A stretch of 64,000 bases of DNA from Karstenula rhodostoma CBS 690.94. Taxonomy: Eukaryota; Ascomycota; Dothideomycetes; Pleosporales; Didymosphaeriaceae. Location: the NCBI GenBank assembly GCA_010093485.1, contig MU001511.1:1-64000 (forward strand), written 5' to 3'. Position 1 is the first letter of the stretch, and every line of letters starts with the position of its first letter. Below the pieces are notes generated by a model. That model did no database searches and was not told where the DNA came from. It saw nothing but the letters and a program-made list of their open reading frames with translations. Positions 36,821-47,191 of the stretch are shown here, piece by piece. The position numbers and the translations under genes were made by a program.

Positions 36821-38042
36821 CTAGTCTAGATCCTAATCTAGGCCTATAGAACTATATAGTATACTTATAATAGAAGAGAGCTTTTTATCCTTCTTTAATA
36901 CTTATTTTATATATTTTTATACTTTTTTAATTATTAGTATAATACTAACTAATAGTTATTTAATACTAACTCCTCTTATTTATACTTACTAATATTTTTA
37001 ACTTTTACCTATAGTTTATAGCTTATAGCTTAGTATATTACCTTATTACTATTATTATTACTATTAATACTACTTACCTATTATTACTATTAATATTATC
37101 TACCTATTATTACTATTAATATTATCTACCTATTATTACTATTAATATTACCTACTACTTCTTTATATATCCTCTAAAGCTACTACTATCTACTCTATAT
37201 TTATTAACTATATAAATTATTCTAACTTAATTATAATTATTTTTACTATAAAGTCTAACTCCTCTTAACTTTTAAAAACTATTATAATTAGCTCTTATTA
37301 CTTACTAGTAAAGTCCCTATTTCTAGTTAACTATTATAGAGGTAATTCTAGTAAGCCCTAAGTTAGTAATACTATATATATATATATATATATAAAAAAC
37401 TTACTAATAGACTCTATAATTATATAGTCTATAGTTATAATTTATAATATTTATATATTAGATTAATTATTATACTAATAGAGGTTAACTTACTAAATAA
37501 TATATTAGATTTTATAATATATATAGTTAGATATATCTAGGTTACTAATAGGCTCGCTACTAGTATATACTATATTATATTTATTACTAAGGATTAGTTA
37601 CTTATTATTATTAACTATTTTAATAGAGTAGGATATAGTATAGGTTTCTTTCTATAAGAGCTAGCCTTTATATATAGTATTATAAATTACTTACTACTAG
37701 TAGGTAACCTCTCTTTTATATTCTTTTTTAAATTATAATATTCTTAATATTTTATAACTTCTCTATAATTATATATTAGATATTAGTAAATAAGGAGTAT
37801 ACTACCCTACTAGTATTATATAGTATTATAGTATTATAGTATTACTATATTATATAATATATATAGATAGATTAATACTTAATTAATTAATTCTAGTACT
37901 ATAGGCACCCTTTTTTCTCTCTTATTATAAATAGTACTATTTTTTAAAGCTATTTAATAGAACTATATAGTACCTCTAAATATTTCCTTATTACTAAGTA
38001 GTTATAATAGTAACTTTATATTAAAAAAAAAAAAAAAAAAAA
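36821..38042 (+). mobile_element. P repeat, copy 1: A-tailed retroposon, about 1.2 kb
   Basis: Insertion in Copia-C with an 11-bp target duplication and a run of 22 adenines (38023-38044), the marks of target-primed (LINE or SINE type) retroposition. It starts CTAGTCTAGATCCTAATC, which in less mutated copies is part of a palindrome GGCCTGGATT-CT-AATCCAGGCC. It holds a 26-bp tandem repeat (37075-37152) and a TA microsatellite (about 37373-37394). No RT or endonuclease motif was seen, so it is either non-autonomous or a LINE fragment. Other copies or pieces are at 40060, 54890, 55896, 56567 and 62969. Confidence 0.82.
37075..37152. repeat. 26-bp tandem repeat inside P
   Basis: Three units beginning TACCTATTATTACTATTAAT at 37075, 37101 and 37127. 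The number of units differs in other P copies (two near 54898 and a partial array near 63255). Confidence 0.88.
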
Positions 38043-39122
38043 AAGTAATAAAGAAGATAAAAAAAGCTTATATTAAAATTTAAATTATTATAGAATAAGA
38101 TAAAGTATATTATATATATAGCTAGAAATAGTAGACTATAATAATTAGTAAAGCTTAACTAAATAAGTAAAGAATTTAGCTTATATTAATTTATATAAGT
38201 ATATATAATAGTAAAAGTAGTAGTTTATCTACTAGTTTATAATATTATAGTAGAGGCTATCTAACCTACTACTTAAAATACTATTTAAATAGCTAAGGTA
38301 GCTTAATAACTAAATAGCACTAGTATAATTTTTTTTATAACTAGGGGAGTATATAATACTAATAGAGGAGCTTAGCTAAAAGTATAGAGAATAAACTAGG
38401 TAAAAAAGTAATTAGATTAATAAGTTATTTAAAAAGTTATAGTAAACTTTTTAGTAATAGCTATTTATTTAGCTTTAAGTTTCTTTTTATATTTATATAC
38501 TTTAGTAGCGCGAGCTTTAGTAGTATTATTAGCTATCTAAAAGGTATAAGTAGAGTATTAAAAAGTAAAAGATAAGAATATACTATAAGATAAAATAATA
38601 GGGATAAAAAAAAGAAATTTAAAAGGTATAAAAAATAACTTTTTATTTTACCTACTTTTACTAGTTTATACTATATAATAATTACTTACTTTATTTACTA
38701 TTACTTATTATATCTAGTTATAAGGCTACTACTATTTATAAGTACTATACTAAGTACTAAAAGCCTTTTACTCTAGTTAATTAGTATTATAATACTAATA
38801 ATAGTATAATATAAGTAAGAAATTATAGTCTAAACTATATATTTCTAAAGGAAGTTAATCTAAATAATTAAATTCTACTAGTAAATAAATAATAAGTACT
38901 ATTTACCTAAAGGGTATATTAAAAATATAAATAATACTTAGTAATATTAAGGTTTATAGAGCTCTAATTAGCTATAATAAGGGGTACCTTAATCTAAGTA
39001 CTAAACTAATTTAGGATAAATATAGTATATAACTAGCCTTTCTAGTAATCTTTTCTTATATAGTAATATAATTAATTCACTCCCTAAATAAAGGGATATT
39101 TAAGCTCCTTTTCTCTACTATA
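38043..39122 (+). mobile_element. Copia-C, segment 3 with 3' LTR
   Basis: Final piece of Copia-C after the P insertion: the rest of the post-RNase H region, a mutated polypurine tract (about 38906-38914) and the 3' LTR 38917-39122. The five bases after it, GAATC (39123-39127), should be its TSD; the partner lies off the window. Confidence 0.88.
38917..39122 (+). repeat. Copia-C 3' LTR (206 bp)
   Basis: Same length and ends as the other Copia LTRs (TATTAAAAAT to CTCTACTATA). It is the most RIP-mutated LTR of the set, with the CGCGG and GAGCG positions changed to TATAA and GAGTG. Confidence 0.9.
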
Positions 39123-39720
39123 GAATCCTATTTTCTAAAGGATAATTATATATTAATTATATACTTACTTAGTTTCTTATATATATAAACTCTTAATTAA
39201 GTAATATATTTCTTATATATTAATTTAATATTTTATTTACCTAATTAATAGATCTTCTAGCTATATTATACTTAATAAATAGTAATCCTATTTATTACTT
39301 TAGTATAATATATAGATTAAAAAAAAAGAAAAAAAAAGAAAATATCTAGATTAATTACTAAATTAGTAACTAAGTAATTACTAACTATTATTAAAGTAGT
39401 TACTAATTACTATTACTAATTACTAATCTATAATAATTTAGTTACTAATTACTATTACTAATTACTAATAAGGAAAATCTTATTTACTAATTACTAATTA
39501 CTAACGTTTTTATAATACTAACACTAATATTAATATAGTTATAAATTATATTAACTAAGTTCTAGAAGTTAAGGATATTAGCTTTTTATTTAACTAGTTA
39601 TATAACTAGTTTTAGGGAATATTAACTATTAATACTAAAGTTAATAAAAAGATACTTAATATATTTTTAAACTTAGTATTAGTACTTAACTTTATATTAT
39701 AATAGATAGTAATAAGGTAT
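39123..39720. other. Low-complexity intergenic DNA
   Basis: No gene seen. It contains an A/G run at about 39319-39343 and a long series of TTACTAATTACTA-type repeats at about 39340-39510, which resemble the ends of the hAT-like element at 40587. The remaining 200 bp are unremarkable AT-rich sequence. Confidence 0.6.
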
Positions 39721-39905
39721 TATACACTAAACCTATTTTAACTAGCTTAGCACTATACCCTTTTTAGTTAGCCTATATATAGATGATAGGTAAGTCTTAG
39801 CCACTTTTTTAGTCCCCCTTTATTCGTGTATTAGTAAAGTATTACGTGCTTTTTTATCCCCCTTACTTTATTAATTTACCTGCCCTTATAGTGATTGTAT
39901 ATAAT
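39721..39905 (+). mobile_element. F repeat, copy 5
   Basis: Flanked by ATAAGGTAT at 39712-39720 and 39906-39914, a perfect 9-bp duplication. It starts at the same point as copy 8 (CACGTGCTAAG in less mutated form) and ends in a slightly altered 3' end (GTGATTGTATATAAT). Confidence 0.82.
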
Positions 39906-40059
39906 ATAAGGTATAAGACTAATATTATACCTCTAATAAAGTTACTATTAAAAGTAGTAAATAGTTTTAGAAAAAAAATATTTAATATAATAGTACTTAA
40001 AGTAGTCTTTATAATATTATAAAGCTATAAATATCTATAAATAATAGCTTTTATAATAG

Positions 40060-40500
40060 TTTTTTTTTTTTAAATATAAAGTTACTATTATAACTACCTA
40101 GTAATAAGGAAATATTTAGAGGTACTATATAGTTCTATTAAATAGCTCTAAAAGATAGTACTATTTATAATAAAAAAGAAAAAAGGGCACCTATAGTAAT
40201 AGGCTTAATTAACTAAATATTAACCTACCTATATATATTATATAATATTATAATACTATAATACTATAATACTATAATACTATTATACTATATAATACTA
40301 GTAGGGTAGTATACTCCTTATTTACTAATACCTAATATATAATTATAGAGAAGTTATAAAATATTAAAAATATTATAAAGTATTAAGGATATTATATATT
40401 AATAATATTATAATTTAAAAAAGAATATAAAAGAGAAATTACTTACTAGTAGTAAGTAATTTATAGTACTATATATAAAGGCTAGCTCTTATAGAAAGAG
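40060..40500 (-). mobile_element. P repeat, copy 2 (5'-truncated)
   Basis: Begins with a T run (40060-40071), then follows the reverse complement of 37635-38022 closely, including CTATAGTA...GGGCACCTATAG and the ATAATACTATAATACTA repeats. The 5' end is lost near 40500-40540. A clear TSD was not found. Confidence 0.75.
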
Positions 40501-40578
40501 ACTTATACTAGAATATTCTACTCTATTAGACTAGTAAATAGATTAGATATACCTATACTTAAATAAAGGTTAGGTTAT

Positions 40579-40586
40579 AGTTATAT
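40579..40586. repeat. TSD of the hAT-like element, left (AGTTATAT)
   Basis: Pairs with GGTTATAT at 42703-42710. The single difference is G/A, as RIP would make. Confidence 0.72.
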
Positions 40587-40760
40587 TAGTGTTACGAATA
40601 ACTAAGTAATTACTATATAACTAAGTAAATAGTAACTAAGTAATTAATTTACCCTAAGTAAATAGTAATAGTAAATAGTAACTAAGTAATTAGTAAATAG
40701 TAATAGTAATAGTAACTGAGTAATTACTCAGTTATTATAGTAATTACTCAGTTACTATTT
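40587..40760. repeat. Subterminal palindromic repeats, left end of the hAT-like element
   Basis: Multiple direct and inverted copies of GTAATTACTYAGTTACT. The centre is a perfect 22-bp palindrome (40713-40734). Related motifs fill 42542-42690 at the other end. Such arrays are often transposase binding sites in hAT elements; that role is inferred. Confidence 0.7.
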
Positions 40761-41349
40761 TTTAACTAAAATTAGTAATAGTAAATATATACTTTAATTT
40801 TATATATAATTAAAGTATTATAATACTAATCTAAGTTAGTATTAATATTATAGATATCTAGTCTATTTAGTTCTCTATTAAAATATTAAAATTATAATAA
40901 AAATAGTCTTATTTCTATACTAGCCTAATATAAAAATATTAATACTATCTAGAATATAGATCTATAATTATAAGAACTATTAAACTATATTAAAAGTCTA
41001 TATATTATAGGAAACTTATTTAGTTATTCTAACTTCTTTTTAAAAAAAAGGATATAATCTATTTAGATCTTTACTATATAATCTAAAATATTAAAAAAAT
41101 ATAATTAGCTTAGGCGCTAGGCTTATACTAAAATATATAATAAATCTAAATTTAGAAACTATTACTATTGAAATTACTAGACTATTATATAAGGTAATAT
41201 ATTATAGGGAAAATAATTTTCTTTCTAATTACCTTTATATAAAGGTATATAAAGGCCTCTATAAAAAGTTTATTAACTATAAGAAAAGGATATAAAGAAA
41301 TATACTATTTTATATATACTATTTTTTATAATTTTTATTAGTATAATTA

Positions 41350-41735
41350 TATATTTTACTATGGTTCTATATTTTAAAAATCCATTACTATATAAACTAA
41401 ATTTAATTATATAGTCTTTTTAGATTTCTTACTAAAAGTCTTGAGGACGTAAAGGCCCTTAATAAATTATAAAGTTTTTATAATAGAATTATTTATATAT
41501 CTATAAACAATTATTATAATATTATTAGTATTTTTATTAGTATGGTTATATATTTTACTATTGTTCTATATTTTAAAAATCAGTTACTATATAAACTAAA
41601 TTTAATTATATAGTCTTTTTAAACTTTTTACTAAAAGTATTAAAGTCTCTACTACTCTAAAGTAATTATAAAGCTTTTTTTAATAAAATATTTTTTATAT
41701 AACTATAAGTATTTTATAAATAATAATAATTATTA
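41350..41735. repeat. 199-bp tandem repeat in the hAT-like element
   Basis: A block with ATATTTTACTATGGTTCTAT begins at 41350 and recurs at 41549-41550 (TTACTATTGTTCTAT). Both continue through TATATAAACTAAATTTAATT to a TTTTTACTAAAAGT stretch. A third, more divergent copy may lie at about 41735-41880. CA and TG survive here (for example TCCATTAC and TCTTGAGGACG). Confidence 0.82.
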
Positions 41736-42009
41736 TAGGTATTAGTATCTATTATAGCTTATTATAATATTTTAAAAGCTAGTTAGTATTTAGGGTATTT
41801 AATTTATATAATCTTTTTAAGTTTTTTACTATAAGCTTAAGCGTCTTTAAATAGCTTAAAGAATAATAATATATTAAAAAATACTATATATTAAAGCCTT
41901 TAAAGTATATATAATACTAATTAAAGTTTAATCTTTACTTATAATAACTTTAAATTTAGTTATATATTTAAAAATAATTACTAAATATAGTAACTGAGTA
42001 ATTACTCAG

Positions 42010-42040
<31 letters not shown>

Positions 42041-42541
42041 TAAACCCCTAGGAGGAGCTACCTAGTATTAAGAAAATATCTAGATATCCTATATAATTCT
42101 ATCGCTGGCTCTACAATTATTACTTTTAATAAGTTACCTATTTAGGCCTAGTTCCTTCCTATTTTAGGCCTAGTTTTTTATTCCTATTTAGGACTAGTTC
42201 GCCACGCTAGCCTATTTAGGAATTAAACTATTCCTAATTAGGTAGTTTCTAGCCTATTTAGGTTTACTTTCCCTATTTTTCTCTTTTTAGATATTTATTT
42301 ATAAGTTATCTCTAACTTAATTAGGAATTTTTCATCCCCTAATAAAGACTAGTATAAATTAAAGTAATACCTTACTTTTTTAAACTTTTAAAGTTATATT
42401 TAATAGACTAACTTTAATAGGATTTAATACCTCCTTATTAGGGCAATCTTGTCCCCTACCCTACTACTAAACCGCTATTTTAGTACTTAGATTAGGTCTA
42501 GCGTCCACAAAACACGAAGTTACTTTTCCTAGGGAGTTCGA
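42010..42541 (-). mobile_element. A-tailed retroposon, lightly mutated, 530 bp
   Basis: Starts on the plus strand with 25 thymines (42011-42035) and is bounded by TAATTACTCAG (41999-42009) and TAATTACTTAG (42542-42552), an 11-bp duplication with one C-to-T change. On the minus strand it is therefore a poly-A-tailed insertion. It keeps many CA, TG and CG dinucleotides and is unlike anything else in the window. Internal near-repeats of CCTATTTAGGCCTAG occur at about 42140-42250. No reading frame or domain recognised; it may be a SINE, a truncated LINE or a retroposed transcript. Confidence 0.72.
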
Positions 42542-42710
42542 TAATTACTTAGTTACTATTTTATTTTTTAAGTAATTAGTAATAGTAATAAGTAACTAAG
42601 TAATAGTAACTAAGTAATAATAATTAAGTAATTACTTAGTAATACTATATAGTAATTACTTAGTTACTTAGTAATACTTAATTACTATTTTTCGTAATAC
42701 TGGGTTATAT

Positions 42711-42835
42711 AAACCCTAGATAGGGGTTAGAGTAAAAATAATTAAAGTATAGGTTAGAGTTAAAGTAGGGGTAGTTAAAGTATAGGTTATAGTTAAGTAG
42801 AAGTAGTTAAAATATAGATAGAAATAGAGTTAGTA
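42711..42835. repeat. Short degenerate tandem repeat
   Basis: Roughly three units of about 32 bp built on GTTAAAGTATAGGTTAGAGT and AGTAGGGGTA. Not telomeric, although GGGGTTAGAG looks similar. Confidence 0.55.
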
Positions 42836-43039
42836 TATCTACTTAGATTACTTATATAATATAGTAACTAAATTATTCTTTTAATAAATATTATATAATA
42901 AATAGGTATAAATTAAGATTCTATTTTTATTATTTATTATTAACTTTAGATTTAATAATTTATATATATATTTATTATAATTATTTATTATAGTAATAAC
43001 TATTTTAGATACTACTATAGCCTTTAATACTTTTATAAT

Positions 43040-43800
43040 AGGGTAGTTATTTCTTCCCCTTAGCTACTCTATATAATTTTCTATTTAGAAATATTTTTAT
43101 TTTCTTTCTTTTCTACTTCTTCTTCTTTACTTATTTATACTAATAGCTTAGGCTTATATATATTATTTAAGAGCTTATATAAATTTCTAAACTAACTACT
43201 ATTCTTATTAGTCCTATTTTTAACTTTAGAGCTTAGTTTATTATCTATTTTTTAAGTAATAGTATTTTTAAATATTAAAAGCTTTTAAATTATACTAGTA
43301 GTAAAATTATATCTTTAATTTCTAATTATATCTTTTACTAAATTAAAAATATACTTTATTCTAACTTTAGTAATTAGTATTACTATAATATTCTTTATAA
43401 CCTAAGTAAAATAAATATAGACTTACTTATTAAATTTCTACTATTTAAGAAGATTAAAATCTTTATTCTATTTTATATAAGATAAGCTAAAATAGAGTTT
43501 ATTCTTTTAGTAAGTTACTCCTTATAGGTCTTCCTCTATATTATATAAAATAGAAATAAAAAGCTAAAATAAATTATTTACTAATTACTATTATAACTTA
43601 TAAAATTATTTATTAATTTAGTTTCTTTTAGAATATATTACTAAAGCTAAAGTAATATCTCTTTATTCTAAAGAATTATAGTAGTTAAGATACTTAAGAA
43701 ACTCTTATTAGTATATATATTTATTTTTAACCTCCTATATTTTATCCTATATAAATAGTTAAAATATTTATATAATAAAAGGCTATAATAATATACTTTA
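43040..43800 (-). pseudogene. Coding-like stretch, unknown product
   Basis: The minus strand can be read for about 250 codons as a Lys/Leu-rich protein with TAA/TAG at Gln-like positions, for example RTYKE*LTKRINSILAYL and KKKQKRKKIKIFLNRKLYR near its end. No domain is recognisable. It may be the far end of retroelement H, since only the solo LTR separates it from 44015. Confidence 0.3.
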
Positions 43801-43808
43801 TTTATAGT

Positions 43809-44014
43809 TATAGTAGAGAAAAGGAGCTTAAATATCCCTTTATTTAGGGAGCGAATTAATTAGATTACTATATAAGAAAAGATTACTAGAAAGACTAGTT
43901 ATATACTATACTTATCCTAAATTAGTTTAGTGCTTAGGTTAAGACACCCCTTATTATAGCTAATTAGAGCTCTATAAATCCTAATATTACTAAGTATTAT
44001 TTATATTCTTAATA
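43809..44014. repeat. Solo Copia LTR (206 bp)
   Basis: A complete 206-bp LTR without internal sequence, flanked by ATAGT (43804-43808) and ATAAT (44015-44019), a 5-bp duplication with one G-to-A change. It is the usual product of recombination between two LTRs, so a further Copia element once stood here. Confidence 0.88.
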
Positions 44015-44549
44015 ATAATTTATATAGAGTTATAGCTTACTATTCTTTTTAAGTATCTATAAAATTAGAAAGTCTATAGAACTATAACTTTTCTAAATAT
44101 ACTTCTATCTTAGATTTTTTTATAAGTACTTATATATTTTTTTTTCTAATCTACTAATATTAGTCTTAGCTATTCTAGTTATAATTTTATATTCTCTTCT
44201 AAAGGTATCTTATAATTTTATTCTTAGTAATCTAGTAATTCTTTCTTTTTAATTTCTTTAAAGAATTCTATATACTCTTTATATTCTAGTAAAATTATTA
44301 ATAGCTTTTTTATAACCTAAAAATCGAAGTATTATATCTAAATAATTTATATTTATCCTAGGTTCTTTTTAAAACTTCTATTAATCTTAGTAGCTAAGAT
44401 CTTTTTAGTTTATTATTATATAGCCTACTTAGTTAGAATATTTAGAACCTTTAGCTTTACTTTCTATAAATACCTTATATTAGTAATCTATAATATTAAT
44501 CCTTAGCTATATATTATTTAACTTTTCTAGTTAATATCTAGATTATTAT

Positions 44550-44691
44550 ATATATTATAGAGATTTACTATAAGGTAGAGTGACTTAATAAAGTAGGGGG
44601 GATAAAAAGACACATTATACTTTTACTAATACACGAATAAAGGGGGACTAAAAAAGTAGTTAAGGCGTATCTAGTATTTATAAGTAGGCTA
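44550..44691 (-). mobile_element. F repeat, copy 6 (5'-truncated)
   Basis: Flanked by TAGATTATTAT at 44539-44549 and 44692-44702, a perfect 11-bp duplication. Truncated in the TAGCCTACTTATAAATACTAG region at its 5' end. It keeps ACACATTA and ACACGAATAAAG. Confidence 0.83.
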
Positions 44692-46600
44692 TAGATTATT
44701 ATTTAATAACTAGTTATAGCCTATTATAGCTTCTAAACTTTCTATATCTATTATAATAAAACTATATTAGCTTTTAAATTCTTTAATACCTACTAGTAAT
44801 AGTAGTATTTTAAGGTATAACTAGCCTTTACTATACCCTTAGAAAAATATTTTATTTATTATTTCTAATTAGACTAGCTCTACCTTATTATAATATAATA
44901 AGTTATATTTCTTTATTATTTTAGGTAAAATTAAATATCTAGTAGTACTAGAGTTTATTAGTATATTTACTTAAAATTCTTTAATTATAATTTATTTCTC
45001 TATATAATATTCTATAGTTTTATTATTTCTACTTATTCTTTAAACCTTTAGAATACCTTTACTAGCTTAATTTATTATTTAGTATTATTCTAGTTTTTTA
45101 ATTCTATTTAAGTCTCTTTATAGACTCCTATATACTTATATTTATTATATAGTAAGTAGTTATTATATAATAAGTTTTTTACTTTCTTACCCTCTTTTAT
45201 ATATTACCTCTAGTTATTCTATTAGTATTTCTAAGGGGTTTTAAAATAATTCTAGTATATATACTTCTAGTATTATTCTACTCTAAAAACTTAGATAAAT
45301 TCTCTTTTATTTACTTAATTATAGTATATAGGGTACCCTATAACTAAGTATTTATATAATATAATATATTTATAGTATTCTTTTTATTAGCTACTAGTAA
45401 TTTCTTTTTTCTTATTAAAGTATTCTAGATACTCCTCTATATATTTATAGTCCTTTTATTAAACTTATTATATATATTTTAGATTTTTCTATAAGGGATA
45501 AGTATTATTATTATACTTATAAAGCTTTTTAGTTTTTTTTAAATTATATTCTATAAACTAATATTCTATTATATACTTTTATTTCTAGTATATAAAATAA
45601 TAGTATAGGTAATATTAGTACTACTCTAGGGTATTATAGTACTCTTTCTATTCTTTATATTTATATATATAGTATAACTTTATAATATAGTTTTCCTTTA
45701 GTAGTTCTTTATACCCTAACTTATTAAATATTTTTATTATTATATTTTTTTCCCTTTTATAGTATTTATATTTAGTAAATCTATAGTATTACTATTTAAT
45801 TATTAAATAATTATTATCTATTTAGATTTATTATATTAGGGCTAATACTCTACTTTACTTTTTCTCTACTTAGTAGTATATTTAGTTAGTATCTATACTT
45901 ATAATTCTAATTTTATAGTTATAAACTAGTATAAAGTATTTATTATTTCTATATATTTAATATAGGTTTTATAGAATTTAATTTATAATATTCTTTTTAT
46001 TAGTTATTTTCTAGACTTTTATTAGTAGTTTAGAGGTTTTAGACTTATTATTTATAATATTCTTTAGTAGTAGTATAGGGGTCCTAGACTATAGTATTAC
46101 TATAACTACCCTTATTATTTAGACTTATTTACTCTAGAACTTTCTAAAAAGATATTTAACTTTAAAGTATTCTTTCTCTTTATAATTTAGATAAGTTTTA
46201 TCCTTAAAGTATTATTATTAGATATTATTTTATTTCTTTTATTATAAGGTTTATTCCTTTCTTTTATAGGCCTTATCTTCTATAATTATATCTTTATTAT
46301 AGTTTTTTTTATTTATAATATAGTTTTTATATATTAGTCCTTAGACTAAATACTAGTTTAGTAAAATCTTTTCTTTCTAGTTATTATTTATATAATTAAT
46401 AATTAATTTATATTACTAGTTTAATTAGGGTTTCTAGGCTATTAGATTTTTTATAATAGAGTAGTTTATTCTTAACTAACTCTTTTAGACTATTATAATA
46501 GGCTACCTATAGTAGAATATTATTCTAATTAATTTTAGCCTAGAGTTATTTAAATATAGTAGAGTATTTACTAGCTAATCTAATTTACTTAATATATTAG

Positions 46601-46605
46601 ATAAG
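46601..46605. repeat. TSD of Copia-D, left (ATAAG)
   Basis: ATAAG is repeated at 53822-53826 directly after the other LTR. Joining the flanks restores a continuous Gag reading frame in H. Confidence 0.92.
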
Positions 46606-46811
46606 TATAGTGGAGAAAAAAAGCTCGAATATCCCTTTATTTAGGGAGCGAATTAATTAGATTACTATATAAAAAAAGATTACTAGAAAGGCTAGTTATA
46701 TACTACGCTTGTCCTAAATTAGTTTAGTACTCAGGTTAAGGTACCTCTTATCGCGGCTAATTAGAGCTTTATAAACCCTAATATTACTAAGTATTATTTA
46801 TATTTTTAATA
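46606..46811 (-). repeat. Copia-D 3' LTR (206 bp)
   Basis: Begins TATAGTGGAG and ends TTTTTAATA on the plus strand. It keeps TCGCGGC and CTACGCTTGTCC. It differs from its partner at 53616 by C/T and G/A changes, as expected when RIP hits the two LTRs separately. Confidence 0.92.
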
Positions 46812-47191
46812 TACCCCCTAGGTAAATAGCGCTTATTATTTATTTACTAGTAGAATTTAATTATTTAGATTAGCTTCCCTTAGAAATATATAGCTTAGAC
46901 TATAATTTCCTACTTATATTACGCTATTATTAGCGTTATAATACTAATTAGCTAGAGTAAGAATCTTCTAGTACTTAATATAGTACTTATAAATAGTAGT
47001 AGCCTTATAACTAGGTATAGTAAGTAATAGTAAACAAGGTAAGTAATTATTATATAGTATAAATTAGTAAAGATAGGTAGAATAAAAAGGTATTTTTTAT
47101 ACCTTTTAAACTTCTCTTTTTTATCCCTATTATCCTATCTTATAGTATATTCTTATTTTTTACTTTTTAATACTCTACTTATATCTTTTAG

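Larger units (their letters stand above)
36167..38536 (-). pseudogene. Antisense open frame in Copia-C, split by repeat P
   Basis: Fourth copy of the antisense frame: former start at 38534-38536, stop at 36167-36169. Removing the P insertion with one TSD copy (1233 bp) leaves 1137 nt, again a multiple of three though 12 nt shorter than in copies A and D. Length changes fall in or near the low-complexity Pro/Ser/Thr-rich tract (about 36545-36670). Confidence 0.42.
40587..42702. mobile_element. hAT-like DNA transposon, non-autonomous, 2.1 kb
   Basis: Ends are inverted repeats: TAGTGTTACGAATAA at the left and, on the other strand, CAGTATTACGAAAAA at the right. They resemble the CAGTG-type ends of hAT transposons, and the 8-bp flanking duplication fits that superfamily. 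Both subterminal regions are packed with TAACTGAGTAATTACT motifs, including a perfect 22-bp palindrome at 40713-40734. No transposase could be read. The interior has a 199-bp repeat and a later A-tailed insertion (42010-42541). Parts keep CA/TG, unlike most of the window. Confidence 0.7.
44015..46605 (-). pseudogene. Gag-type retroelement H, second part, with zinc knuckle
   Basis: Continuation of H below Copia-D. The first 300 bp on the minus strand (46605-46300) read QAKINQNNILL*VAYYNSLKELVKNKLL and SLETLIKLVIQINYQLYK, the conserved end of retrotransposon Gag. A zinc knuckle follows at 46152-46193, where the C-x2-C-x4-H-x4-C spacing is kept although all four residues are now Tyr through TGT-to-TAT and CAC-to-TAC change. 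About 2 kb of further Lys-rich coding-like sequence follows with no protease or RT motif I can identify. An F repeat (44550-44691) is inserted. Confidence 0.68.

Noticed and set aside
40587..40760. CRISPR-like array or replication origin from regularly spaced palindromes
   Set aside because: Spacing is irregular, the motifs occur in both orientations at both ends of a 2.1-kb unit with TSDs, and the setting is eukaryotic.
42711..42835. Telomere-like repeats (GGGGTTAGAG)
   Set aside because: Units are about 32 bp and irregular; no run of TTAGGG is present.
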